A stretch of DNA of 64,000 bases from the NCBI GenBank assembly GCA_021613535.1, contig CP075494.1:16058001-16122000 (forward strand). Direction: 5' to 3'. The position numbers and the translations under genes were made by a program. A model generated the notes under the pieces. It had not been told where the DNA came from. It did no database searches and saw nothing but the letters and a program-made list of their open reading frames with translations. The stretch comes from Adineta vaga. Lineage: Eukaryota > Rotifera. Shown here piece by piece: positions 52,491 to 64,000 of the stretch (positions within the stretch are counted from its first letter, which is position 1; each line of letters opens with the position of its first letter).

Positions 52491-55007
52491 GGTAACGCAC
52501 TCATGCGACTTTGGCGTGTCAGATAATGAATCGATTCATATAGGTCATATATTTCGCTCAAATTATTTATGAAGATGAGCATAAGATTCAGATTGAGTTT
52601 CAGTGGTCTACCACTATATATTTTCCGTTATCTAACGCATATTTTTTTGACGAATTATTTTGTGAAACATGTCCTTCTTTCTTGTTCTTCTATAATATAT
52701 ATAGTTCCATCGACGATACATAATCATTATTTTTCCTTTCTTGACGAAGCATTTTCCTATCTATCTCGGACGGCCGAGCACATCTGCGACGGACGTCTCG
52801 TTCATTTTCTATATATAGCGCGCTTTTTGTGAAAAGAAACGAAAAAAAAACGAACGACCTAAAAGTGAACATACAACAGTTATCGATAATTTCACAATAT
52901 TTCGAGAAACCTTTTCATTCTTTTATTTATTTCAAACTGTTGTTTTTGCATTGATATTTTTTGACATTATGGCTTTTACACCAGCTGAAAAACAAAAGAG
53001 ATATCGAGAAAATTTGATAAAAAATGGTTTATATGGTGTGGCGAAAGCTAAAAATGCTATAAGAATGAAAGCTTTTCGTCAAAAATTGACCGGATCAGCA
53101 CGAATTAATTATCTGGTTGCACATGCTGATTCACAGAAACGTTATATGAAAAAGAAGTCTTCAAACGAGAAGTACGTTTGTCAACAATAATGGGCGACAG
53201 TACATTATTTTCTTTTTCTTTATTACCTAGTAATTCATCTCCAACAGTGCAAACAGTGGCAAAAGCAACAAAGAAAGTCAAGAAAATGTTGCCCAATGAT
53301 CCAGCTAAGAAACGACTAGTTATAAAAACAATTGCCGAATCTGTTGGACTTTTGCCAATACAAACTCATCCACGTGTTACAAGAACATTATCTTCGACAA
53401 CCAAAAATGTTATTCTTCGTTACTATGAACGTGATGATATATCATATCAATTGCCAGGCAAACGTGATACAGTCGTCGTCAGGGCGGTTGGTGGCAGTAA
53501 GAAAACTTTTCAGAAAAGAGTTTTGTTATATAATTTACGTGAAGCACATCAAATGTTCTTGCAAGATAATCCTGGTATTAGATTATTTTTACTTTCGTCT
53601 ACATGTCATTTTTGAGATTCATTGTCTTTTTTTCAGGCCTTTATGTATCACGTTCATTGTTTGCTCATTTACGACCTAAACATGTGGTGGTGAAATCTAT
53701 GATGGCTCATCGTGTGTGCTTATGTTTATATCATCAAAATGTCATCTTACTCATTGATGCGTTGTCGAAATTTATCAATGGTACAGCTTGTTCTAGTTTA
53801 CAAGAATTTACCACAGCACTCGTCTGTGATGAGTCCAATGAAGAATGTATGTCGTCTAATTGTCGTTATTGTTCTAATAATTTCAAATTACATATTGAAA
53901 ACAAAATCATTGATGAAAATATTACTTTAAAATGGTCTCAATGGAATAATACTCGTGGTCATGCTGAAAAAACAGAGCATACCGGTACAGTGAAAGAATG
54001 CGTACAAGTTTTGTCGACGAAAATAGAACAATATCTGAATCATGTATTTATTAAACGTAAACAAAGTCATTTTTTCGAAGAAATCAAAGATAATTCGAAT
54101 GATAAATCAATCATTGTTCAAGTTGATTATTCAGAGAACTTCAATATTGAAGAACAAGATGCTATTCAGTCAGCACACTGGACAACTAAATCAATTTCAA
54201 TTTTTACTGCACATGCTTGGTGTGGTTCATTAAATTTCTCATTTGCTTTACCATCGAACAATCTTACTCATGATAAATATTGTGTTAATGCTTGTCTTGA
54301 TTACATTATCAATGAATTAAAACAATATTTACCTGATTTGACAACAATCGTATTTTTTAGTGATGGTGCTGGCTCTCAGTTTAAACAGCGGTATTTGTTT
54401 CGTAATTTAACAAGATTATCCATTGACCATAATTTGAATTTATCATGGAACTACTTTGCTACCAGTCATGGTAAAGGCGTAGTAGACGCCATTGGTGGTG
54501 TTATTAAGCGATTAGTTTATCAAGAGATTATGACTAAAAACCGATGTATAAACGCAGGTGATTTCGTTCGAATTGCTAAAACTAAAACCAATACAATTAT
54601 TTTACATGAAATTACAGAAGTAGTAATCAATGCATCTGTACGAAAATTGAAAGATATATTCGATAATACAAAATCCGTTCGAGATACACGAAAGATACAT
54701 CATATAACCGTTGTTCGTCAAGATGTCATTGAATGCCGATTATATGGTCAATCGACACACTTTTGGACAGTAAATTTTTGAACAAGAGTTGGTTGAAACA
54801 GATATTTTAGGTGTATTTTTTTAGAAATGTTCTTTAGGAGTGTTGTTTTTATCGTACTGTTATATCGAAAAAGTGTTGTTTTTTAAATAAATAGAAGATT
54901 TTCATCACAGCAACCAATATATACTATTCAGCAGCTAGTTTTACAAAAAACTGCGGAAAAAACTTCGTAAATGAAAAAGCTTTAAAAATAATACTGAGTG
55001 CGTTACC
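52491..55007 (+). mobile_element. DNA transposon with intact transposase
   Basis: Ends GGTAACGCACTCA (52491-52503) and TGAGTGCGTTACC (54995-55007), perfect 13-bp inverted repeats around a complete transposase gene. I could not find a convincing target-site duplication. Two more right-end motifs lie just outside at 55182-55194 and 55349-55361, so the true right boundary might be further out. The superfamily name is left open. Potentially active. Confidence 0.78.
52969..54781 (+). CDS. Transposase, DDE-type candidate
   Basis: Three exons (52969-53171, 53231-53574, 53637-54781; introns 59 and 62 nt), 563 aa, no lesions. The N-terminus is basic (MAFTPAEKQKRYRENL), a common DNA-binding start in this family. 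Middle: LPGKRDTVVVR, FQKRVLLYNLREAHQMF, FAHLRPKHVVV, HRVCLCLYHQNV, then a CxxC segment (SNCRYC). Catalytic-like core: VQVDYSENF (first Asp), IVFFSDGAGSQFKQRYLF (second Asp), FATSHGKGVVDAIGGVIKRL. This SDGxxSQFK...HGKGxxDGxGG signature is widespread in invertebrate genomes as an unnamed transposase family; assignment to DDE chemistry is inferred from spacing. Lies within inverted repeats. Confidence 0.82.
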
Positions 55008-55361
55008 GGAATCATTCAACAATAACTCTTGGAAGAGATAAGATTTCAAAGGGTAGATTTATGGGTATCAAGCATGATATCTTAGCTCTCAATACATATA
55101 AAAATATTTACTTTCGAATGCAAAAATTTCGTAGCGGTATAAACTTCTTTGCATTGGTCTGGCTGTAGGGGTCCTTTTGAATGAGTGCGTTACCACGCTT
55201 TTTTAAAGCTATAAAACTGTGACAGTGCAACCCAATGAAGCGAGATTTTCAGTAAACGTAGGTTGTCTAAATATCTTGAGAACCTATAAGTTTCAGGTCT
55301 GCAGCACCTATAGTTCTTGAGATATAACTATCGAAAAGTGAAAAATGCTGAGTGTGTTACC
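54995..55361 (+). repeat. Three spaced copies of the transposon end motif
   Basis: TGAGTGCGTTACC at 54995 and 55182 and TGAGTGTGTTACC at 55349, spaced 187 and 167 bp, all in the same orientation. Each is preceded by an A- or T-rich stretch. The intervening DNA does not obviously repeat. Could be nested solo ends, or multiple transposase-binding sites. Confidence 0.65.
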
Positions 55362-55557
55362 TGTGGACATGCTCTATACAATTGAAAATGATTATAATCG
55401 AATCGTATATAAAATCAATTTCACGTTCAACTCCAACATGATCATTCCTTGGATTCATAAGAATTCACGAAGAAGACATTTACCAAGGGGTAAAGTGCAG
55501 AGCAGATGCCGTCAGCACCTCAGCACCTATCCAGCATCTCAGCATTCAGCTACTCGA

Positions 55558-55611
55558 TTGAGGGTGTAGGTCAGACTAAAATCTTAACCCATACCCACAT
55601 CCACATCCACA
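55558..55611. repeat. GTGGG-type hairpin
   Basis: TTGAGGGTGTAGGT / AACCCATACCCACATCCAC arms around CAGACTAAAATCTT. Confidence 0.6.
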
Positions 55612-55706
55612 CGACAATAAAGTAAAATACAAAAGAATAAAGTTTTTTTTTATTGAAATTGTCTAAGAGTAATCATGTTACTGATAGTAGTATTTATTGT
55701 TACATT

Positions 55707-56736
55707 CTATTCTCGATGAAAATTACCAGGTAAGAATTTCATTAAACCAACAATCATTGTTTCTCGAAATATACGAGATGTTAATGTTGATAAATAAAAT
55801 GATCTTACGTTAATTAGATAATATAAATTACTCGTTAAATCCATCGTAAAATATATAATTGTCCATTCCTCAGCACTTCTATTGTTATATACTGTTGTCA
55901 TATAATACCAATACATCGCAATCCATTGTAATACAAAGAAACTACTTACAAATACTTGAGTAAATACCATTGCAATAAATTGATTTCGAAAACGATTTTG
56001 ATTTCTCATTATTACTGCATTCTATATCAAAATATTTATTTATAAATAGAAAAGATCGACACTATATACTTACAACACGTTGTCGACTTCGTGAAAATCT
56101 TCGATAAGTAAGAAATACGAAAATCAACATGACTAATGGTGTTATTATTCCATGAATAAGAATATAAATAACAGAATTCATTGTTGAATTTATTGAGATA
56201 CATCCAAAACCGAGAGTAAAATCAGTCAAAAGAGGAGAATATAATGACATAACACAACTAATGATGATAGTGATGAAAACTATCAAAGGGACCATTTTTA
56301 ATTGAAAAAGTCGAGCCATTCGAGATGTTGGACTTAATGTACATGCATATCGATCAATAAGAGATGTTATTAAAAGGTTCAAGGATAATTGTGGTAAAAA
56401 CAACAAAGCAAAGAATCGCAGTTTACATGTCAAACTATTAAGTGAGGTTGATTCAACATTGTCCACAGCTGTTTTAAGATAGTTTGGAAGGTGATTGATA
56501 CCAAGACTGATAATATCAATGAATGAAGCCAAAAGAGTATAAATACAAAACGAATTCTTTCGAAGTGTTGGTTGAAGAAAAGTAAAAAGATTACCAATAA
56601 ATCCAATAAGACCAAGAATTGGAATAATGAGAGGAAGTTTATTAATAAATCTTTGTTGTACAACACTCAAATCATCGATTATTGATTTTGGATATAATAT
56701 ATCATTAAAAGAAAATGTTTGATTGTTTGAGACCAT
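55707..56736 (-). CDS. Seven-transmembrane receptor, rhodopsin-like
   Basis: Two exons (56736-56074 and 56021-55707, 52-nt phase-0 intron), 325 aa. The start is the first ATG (MVSNNQTFSF); the frame continues a little further upstream without an ATG. N-terminal N-glycosylation site (NQT), TM1 with GFIGNLFTF, TM3 ending LIDRYAC (intact DRY), and seven hydrophobic segments in total. The C-terminus is short and basic. No NPxxY is seen in TM7 (LYYLINVRSFYLSTLTS). Same orphan-receptor style as the gene at 38179. Ligand unknown, probably a small peptide. Confidence 0.85.
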
Positions 56737-57628
56737 GTCAACAATATCAAATAAGTGAAGCAAAAAAGAAAATGTATTAGCAAATTAATATTTTTTTTTC
56801 TAAGTTTTATTTCAAATTATAATGCATAAACAGAACTGACAGGAAATTTTCTTTCTTCAGGATAATCTCATAATCATTTCAGATTATAAATAGACGAGAA
56901 AAAAAATATTTTAATTTAACTCTTTGACCACGGGCTTAATTTTTGAAAAGCAGGTAGTGAAAAAAAGAGATTTTTTGAAATAATCCATTAGTAACTTTCC
57001 ATTAAATTGATTTCCCATCGAGATGTATCACATGTATGTATGTGTATAACAGGTAGTATGAGTTTACAGCCATATGAGATACCCATACCCTCAAGGTAGT
57101 ACAATATGCATTAAAACTACAATCTTTAATTATCAATCTTTGTAATATAGATTACATTGGCCATATAAATTTTTCACTTATACAATGCGGTGGTTTTCTA
57201 CACGTAAGTTTTATATTTGCCATTGGATGATCATTGAAACGATATCTGAATATGGTCTGTAACCGTCATATTAATCCATTATGATGGTCAACGAACGAAG
57301 TTTAATAAACTGATGAAGATTAAAATCAGAAAGACGCTGTGTCAGACATTCTCGATTGTTGGAATTGAAAATTAACGTTAATGAAATGATCTCAGATGGT
57401 GAGATAAGGTTGGATACAAATGTAAAATCAGAATATCCGTACATTATGTTGTAGTGGAACTTAAAACGATCATAAGTACTGACAGCTGCATAAAGTTGTT
57501 TACAAACACAACGAATCGAACAAAATATTGTATTTATTGACAGTTTCTCAAATAGATGTTAACTTACACGTGTTTTGATGTTGAATATAACAGCAAAAGA
57601 GAAAAGTATATCGATTTTGAAGAAAACG
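56737..57628. other. Intergenic
   Basis: No gene. A one-sided hairpin copy (GAGATACCCATACCCTCAAG, 57076-57095) is present. Confidence 0.4.
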
Positions 57629-60600
57629 TTAGTGAATTATTCTTCGACATGTTTGATACCATTGGGAAATCAATTCTCGAAATTGTCTTCTGTAAAATGT
57701 CGATGGAAGAACAAATATAATAAAAACAAAAGATGATGGAATAAATGAAATAAAATAACCAATAAGAAATAACGAAGAATTTCTTGATGTTTTAATACAT
57801 CCTGATAATAAAGATATTAATAAATGAGGAAATAATAAAAGAATTAAAATAATTGGACTTATTAGAAGTTGTTTATGTTTATTAATTTGATTGATTAATC
57901 GTTTTTGTGATCGATTTCTATTTCTAAGTGATACTTGTCGTCGAGTTATATTATATGTAATAAAAATAGCTGAAAATAAATTAACTAAAAATGGAATAAT
58001 AAAATGAAATAATTGAATAATTGTTGTAGATGTTTGAATAAATTTTGAATAATGAAGAACACACCAAACACGATTTTCATCATAATCATCAAATAAATCT
58101 CGATTAATTAATTCGAAAATCATTGAAATTAAAATCAAAAATGGTAAAATCAAACTAATCCATCGTGCAATTGATCGACTTCGTCTTCTATTAAATTGAA
58201 TTCCATAATAAACTGACATTGTTCGTTCTATTGAAACACAACTATTTAACCAATTACTCATATATAAAACAAGTCGAAGTAATGGTTCCATTAAAAGACA
58301 TCCAATTCGTAGAATTAAACGATCTATCGATGGATTTATATATATATATATAATAAACCAATATTTAATTAATAATAAACTAACAACAAATGTTGAAATA
58401 ATTGATGAAAATAAAAGATAAATTCCTGAACCTATTCGACGTGATTTTCGATGATGTAAAATAATATATCCAAAGAAACTATTAATTAAACCAATAAAGA
58501 AAATAGTAAAAATAAAAAATGTACTTAATTTAATTAATAATGATTGATTATTAAAAATTATATTTGGTCGAATTTCATAACGTAATAAATCATCTAATGT
58601 TAATCCAATACCTTTAGCATAAAATTGACATCGATTACCAAAGAAACAATCAATACATACACATAAGATACTTAGAAGACACATTGATTGATCTTGTAAA
58701 CATGTTCCACCATTTTCACAATAAACATTATCTTTACAAATGAAATTCATTTGATGATCAAATAGAAAACAATTACTATGATGTTCGCGAGTACATAAAC
58801 ACATGTAGAATTCATCAAAAAAACATTGTAAATTTAAATTATGTTGACAGGGTAATTGATAATATTTTAATCGATGAATACGTGGTAATGAAAGAATTTC
58901 ATTATTAAAAAGATTATTAATTGAAATACAACGTTGATAAGGACTAACTGATGTTGTTATATTAGATATTTCAAATTTTTCAAATACAGATAAATAAAAA
59001 TCTGATTGAAATTTAATTAAAATCATTCGAAAATTCAATTGAGAATAAATTCTAATAGAATTTTCAAACATTAAAACTTTCTTAAGTATAACAAGTGTTG
59101 GAATTAATTGTTCAAAATCTATCGTTTGATAAATATTAGCAAATATATACGATGGAATAGGAATATTTTTGAATAAAATATCAATTCTATTTTTAATATT
59201 TCCACATTTTGATCCAAAAAATTCTTCGGAACAAAAACAAACATAACTATCATTAATTCTTCGATGATCAATAACAACACAATGACCATTATTTTCACAA
59301 AATTTTTCTGGACATTTAAGTTTTAAACGACAATATGTTCCAAATTTTCCATCAGGACAAACACAAATCGATCGATTTTCAATTGAACCAATACAAATTG
59401 AATTCGATGCACACATATAACAATCAATTGGTATTTGACATTGTGCACCTGACCAACCAGAATAACATCGACAAAAATATTTCTCTACATTATAATATTT
59501 TATACAAATTCCATTAAAACATTGAATATTACAAAGATTATTTAATGACATTTGATTTATTGGAAGTGTTAATACAATTGTTAATCGATTAACTGGTAAA
59601 AAAAGAAATGAAATTTGAAAATACCATGTTAATAAATATTTCATTTTTAAACTTTTATCAAATGCATGAATACGAATTGAATAATTTTGAAAAAGATTTT
59701 TTGATCGATTTAAATATAAAAGATAAATATTCATTGATTTACCACAATGCATTTTCGATATATATGTTAATTGATGATATGAATGTATTCTTTCTTCATT
59801 ATTATCATCTTCAAATAAAATAATTATTAATGAATAAATAATATCATGATCAATACTTGAAAATAAAATAGTTAAACTAACACGTTGATTTTGATATTGA
59901 CATCGATTACCATAATAATTTGATGGACAAAAACATATGCCATTGAAATTATTTAATCCATATCGATAATAAACATATAAACCACGATGACAAATATTTA
60001 GTCTTAATGAAATATTTTCTATAAAATCTTCAATAATTTCATTTTCATTCAAATCAATTTCATTTGTTATATTTAATAATGGATAAATTAATGCAGTTTC
60101 TAATGAAATAGACGAAAGAAAATCTTGTGAAGAAATAATTTTTGTACAATTTTGTTCATCTTCTCCATTAATACAATGATGAATATTATCACAACGTGTA
60201 TAAATATTATTACATATCCAATATTCACAATCAGTTTCATCGGAATGATTTCGTCCATTGATTAATATGAATGGTAAATCAACAATTTGATTACAGATTT
60301 GATAAAATAAAAGTTTGTTAATATTTATTTCGAAAGATGAAGAACAAATTTTTTGTGAAAATAATGGTGAACGACATTGTTTTTCATTTGGACATTGAAA
60401 ACGAGATGTTTCATTTAATAGACAACTTAATTCATATGCTTGTTCATCATCATTTAAATAACAATCAGTTATACTATCAATAATTCGATATTTTGATATA
60501 AATTTTGATGAATTTTTACAATGATATAATGATGAATGATTTTTATTCATAGAAGAATAAAATTGAGTAATACAACCATTAAAATATGGTTTTATAATAT

Positions 60601-61813
60601 CAATCATTGATTTCCAATCATCTAATTCAATATTTTCTTCAAGACCCATGTTATTCCTATGCTGACAAGTTAAATTTAGATATGAATAATTAAATGTTGG
60701 TATTAAATAATCACATAATTGACTATCATAACAAATATAAGTTGGTTTAAGTGTTAATGTTTCATTTAGATCATATAAAAATCTCACATGACCAAAAAGT
60801 ACAGGTATTATTGGAAATTGTAAAAGATTTTGACAATCTATTAAATATTCTTTAAGAATAATTTCATGGCATGAAATGTTTTTAATTTGATTTAAAATTT
60901 TTGTCAAACAAATCATTCCTATCCAACATTTCAATGATAAATTTCCTTGTATAGTAATTGAATGAATTAAATCCATATGTCGATTATTATCACATTGATG
61001 AAAATCTTCAACACATTTTCCATTATTACATGAAAATTTTCCTTGATTTGGTGAACATTGATATTCTTCACATTCAAATAAATTTCCATGAAAATAAAAT
61101 TCTAAACAATTATAATCATCTAATAAATCCGAACGATCAAGACAACAGGATTCAAAAGATTGAATTTGTAAAAATAGATTTGGAATACACATTCCATTCG
61201 AACATCGATATTCATTTTCATTACATTCATTTAGTTCTAAATGATAACATTCTATTTCATCAATTCCATTATTTAAACAATCAATTCGTCCATTACAAAT
61301 TTCACGCCAATCAAGACATATTGATAATCCACCACGATTACATTCTAATAGAATATAACATGTTCCATGAGTTAAGATTATTTCAGAAGAATTCTCATTT
61401 TCATTAAATTCTAATAATGAATATTGACAATGAGAACCAAACCATGAATTTGTACAATTAAAAAATCTTTTATTTGATAAATTCGAAATAATTGTTTGAT
61501 CAAGATAATATTGATATTGTTCAGCTAAATCAATTGATAATGACCAATGAAGAATATCATCTGATGTAATATTTAATTTATTTAATTGTTCAAATGTAAA
61601 ATTGTTGTCTGATATATGATTATATTAATTGATAATTATGGGATTCTCATTATTAATTGGACGAATACAATATTTAACTATTTCAGTAAAATAATTTTCT
61701 TGTAAAAAATAATGTAAACAATCAAATTCATAATGATCTTTATCATTATATATTGATAATTCAGAATCAATGAAAATTATCAAAAAAAATGTTATAAAGC
61801 AAACGATTCTCAT
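57629..61813 (-). CDS. LDLa/EGF ectodomain seven-transmembrane receptor
   Basis: Two exons: 61813-61669 and 61608-57629. The 60-nt intron between them (GTATTC...TATCAG) contains the in-frame TAA and is phase 1, so a 1374-aa product results. Domains in order: signal peptide (RIVCFITFFLIIFID); Cys-rich LDL-receptor class A modules (e.g. CLDWREICNGRIDCLNNGI near residue 145, then FSCNNGKCVEDFHQCDN, and IYTRCDNIHHCINGEDEQNC near 520); an EGF-like CPSNYYGNRCQ; further EGFs near 735-880 (CRCYSGWSGAQC, CENNGHCVV, CFCSEEFFGSKC) and near 1030-1060 (CENGGTCLQ, CFFGNRC); and a 7TM bundle about 1069-1345 with SIERTMSVYYG at the DRY position. Bdelloids have many such receptors. Likely a cell-surface adhesion or recognition receptor. 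No lesions seen. Confidence 0.9.
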
Positions 61814-62033
61814 TATCAGTTTTAGTAGAATATAAAAACTACAATTACTATAATCATCAATACGTGAGATTTAGCTTCTTTTTTTTTTCTTTAAATAAAA
61901 AAAATATGATATTATCTAAATATAGAAGAACAACGATTGTGACTTTTTATCGTAGATTTATTCTTGATTTTATATGAAAAGAATCCAGATTATAATATAT
62001 AGAGAGAGAAAAAAAGTATTGTCAAAACCAAAA

Positions 62034-62374
62034 TTAACATTTTGGAATATCACCTTTACAATGCTCAGCAAGAACATATCCAGTTTTTCCTTTAGGTAAT
62101 TTAATATGTTGCCATTGAACTATTCTATTAAAATATTTTTCCTCTTCATAGCAATCTGATGAATAAAATTTGCCATTATCAACATAAGTAATAATAGCAC
62201 ACGTTTTTGTTGGACATCGACGAACAGCACTCTTTTGAAAACATAAAACTTTACCAGCCTAGCGAATTATATAATTATAATATACAAAGATAGTTTATTA
62301 AAATAAATGTTTACTTCACATGGTATTGAAGCAAGAAGTACAAGAATTAAAAAACAACCAATGGAGAAATTCAT
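62034..62374 (-). CDS. Small secreted cysteine-containing protein
   Basis: Two exons, 62374-62315 and 62258-62034, split by a 56-nt phase-0 intron; 94 aa. The signal peptide (MNFSIGCFLILVLLASIPCE) is entirely in exon 1. The mature part has six cysteines (LCFQKSAVRRC, KTCAIITYVDNGKFYSSDC, EHCKGDIPKC) and a WQHIKLPKGKTGYVL segment reminiscent of extracellular SH3-like folds. No family assigned with confidence. It lies in the same orientation as the LDLa/EGF receptor, 220 bp upstream of its start. Confidence 0.7.
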
Positions 62375-64000
62375 TTTCGTTTTAGATTTATTTCAAATGT
62401 TAAACCGTTTTAAACTGAATAGTTTAGCTATTCGACAAAGTCTTTTATATGCTCGTGAATACAAAAATTTTAAGATTAAAGTATATACATATATATTATA
62501 TCACATGATGAAAACAGCGCAATTTAGAGTCATATGAATTGTTATATAGGTATGATGAAAGTTCTTAGTGAATTTGATATCAAATGTTTTTGTTGCATGA
62601 TTAATACATCTGCTGATATTCGTTTGTTCTTATCAAATTATAAATCATTATATAATAAGATTTTATTGCTTCATCTTTATTATTGTTTTTTATGTAAGTA
62701 GATTTATTGCGCTCATAAAATTTATTTGATGAATCATTAAATAATATCAGATGAAAACAAAAACTTTTCTTAAATATCGATTAACAATTCATATCGATAA
62801 ACGCAACTTTAAATCGACTACAGCATTCATCTCACTCTCACAAGGAATGATCTGCAATTGATAAATCGCTTTAGACCTGAAAGCTAGTGGAGCATAGGTA
62901 ATCGATGGTCCTGAATCAGAATCTTACTTTGATTTGTGCTGCTAGGCTTTGGAACTACTGGGTTTTTCAGAAAACTAGATAACAATGGAGAAAAGAGTTT
63001 TTTTTTCAAGTTTCTTACCGATAGAAGAGAACATTAGAGACCTAACTAATAAGTTAGACATCGTTAGTTTTTGTTCAGATCCTTCTTCAAGGTTGAATAC
63101 TTACGATCTAGTAAATGTTATGAAAATGAAAGTCGAGGAAAAAAATGTTTAAAACAAAGTTTCTTTGCACAGGTAACGCGTGTCTTCTCATGAATGAAGC
63201 AGACTTGATTGGAACTTAAGAAGGGAGTTGGATCAACTTTTCTAAAACTGGAAGCAAACCACGAATACATGATCATTTTTCGAAATACTGGAGTGTCTAG
63301 CTCTTTGGAAACGAGAGAGACAAGACGAATGATATCATTGCGTTCGTATAAATTACAATCAATTTCATCTAAGACCACGTGATGGTACACGTGTTTGACA
63401 AAATTCTTCAGTTGATGATTGGGGGTGTGGGGATACTAAGATAGTACCGACATCCTCAATTGTGTCTAAATATTTTGAAAATTTGTCAAATGTGAAAAAT
63501 GATGATGAAAAATTCATGTCTTTTCGGTACAAGTTCGATTTGTTTCTTAATTGCTCTTTTTATAAGTCATGACTTTTCATCTTTTTTTTCAGATATATTT
63601 AGAACAGTTTTTTACACAATTTAAGCGCTATCTTTTGATGAAAAAAATGTGTTTTAATCACAGGAATAATATAGGTGAAATTTGGAAATTATTAAAAGGA
63701 CAATTATTTATAGGCCACTTGTTACACAATAGGTGTTACGAGAAAATGATGCAGATCTTGATATCTTCAATAGGAAAAGTCAAATTTATAATCATCAAAA
63801 AGTGTTTTTCAGAGCATACTCACATTTTGGAGGAAAGAAATAGTTGGATCTTCATGGATTCATTGTAAAAATAGATATTCTTATATACAGATGTAAACCG
63901 TTTGGCTTTTAGCTACCGCCAGACGTTATCTATATAGAATTCAATATTTTTCGATATTTTTTCTTATCAAAAGTTCTTAGCCCTACAATGTTCAGTTTTG
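62375..64000. other. No gene recognised; one hairpin
   Basis: Several short frames on both strands (for instance 63118-63390 minus and 63569-63868 plus) have no family features and no supporting splice structure. A GTGGG-type hairpin at 63418-63461 (TTGGGGGTGTGGGGATAC / TACCGACATCCTCAA) is present. Confidence 0.4.

Noticed and set aside
61625-61627. In-frame TAA as a nonsense mutation in the LDLa/EGF receptor
   Set aside because: A 60-nt GT-AG segment with matching phase removes it exactly, so an intron is the better explanation.
63118-63868. Frames near the right edge as genes
   Set aside because: No motif, no splice structure and skewed composition.

Overview
The window looks like nuclear DNA from a bdelloid rotifer (Adineta/Rotaria type). 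The DNA is AT-rich and has very short GT-AG introns, commonly 48-60 nt. It carries gene families I associate with bdelloids: EGF/LDLa-ectodomain GPCRs, NHL/kelch-like secreted proteins, ADP-ribosyltransferase-TPR proteins, a DYW-type PPR protein and a bacterial/fungal-type FAD monooxygenase without introns. The genus is an inference from gene content. No rRNA, tRNA or CRISPR array was recognised.

Layout. 1-5.4 kb: two tandem F-box genes (+). 5.56-6.25 kb: a large foldback repeat abutting the 3' end of an intronless FAD monooxygenase (6.28-7.53 kb, -). 8.0-12.6 kb: a dead piggyBac transposase split by a 3.36-kb decayed hAT element and truncated by a GC-rich insertion. 13-15 kb: dispersed repeats and one small charged ORF. 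15.0-17.6 kb: the C-terminal part only of VPS13, with lesions. 18.0-19.6 kb (-): a type II membrane protein with a lineage-type ectodomain. 20.0-20.6 kb: a second foldback. 20.9-23.3 kb (-): a complete nine-exon PPR-DYW protein (628 aa) with an intact cytidine-deaminase signature. 23.9-24.4 kb: eIF5A. 26.3-27.0 kb: an unknown four-exon gene. 28.4-30.4 kb (-): ADP-ribosyltransferase plus TPR. 31.7-33.5 kb: a convergent pair sharing an unusual eight-cysteine domain; one is a secreted two-domain protein, the other a death-effector-domain (DED)/transmembrane/eight-cysteine protein. 34.5-38.0 kb (-): a kelch-repeat pseudogene split by a roughly 2-kb transposon. 38.2-39.3 kb (-): a GPCR. 39.3-42.9 kb: gene-poor and repeat-rich. 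43.0-46.2 kb (+): an intact signal-peptide/PAN-like/mucin/kelch gene. 47.5-52.4 kb: a full-length, intact Jockey-like LINE with target-site duplication. 52.5-55.0 kb: a DNA transposon with an intact three-exon transposase, next to extra copies of its terminal motif. 55.7-56.7 kb (-): a GPCR. 57.6-61.8 kb (-): a 1374-aa LDLa/EGF/7TM receptor. 62.0-62.4 kb (-): a small secreted protein.

The genes do not form operons or one obvious pathway. Most encode surface or secreted proteins (receptors, adhesive kelch and EGF modules) set among mobile DNA, which fits an accessory or subtelomere-like region. Three housekeeping-type genes are embedded: eIF5A, VPS13 (broken) and an organelle-RNA-editing-type PPR-DYW protein. 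A recurrent 45-75-bp hairpin with TTGAGGGTGTGGGT-like arms occurs about every 5-8 kb and resembles the TGTGGG-type repeats I recall for bdelloid telomeres. The best candidates for something undescribed are the DED/TM/eight-cysteine receptor-like gene beside its secreted paralogue, these hairpins, and the DYW editing factor in an animal.

Exon boundaries were placed by hand from GT-AG signals, reading phase and paralogue comparison. Family names come from motif recognition, not a search.
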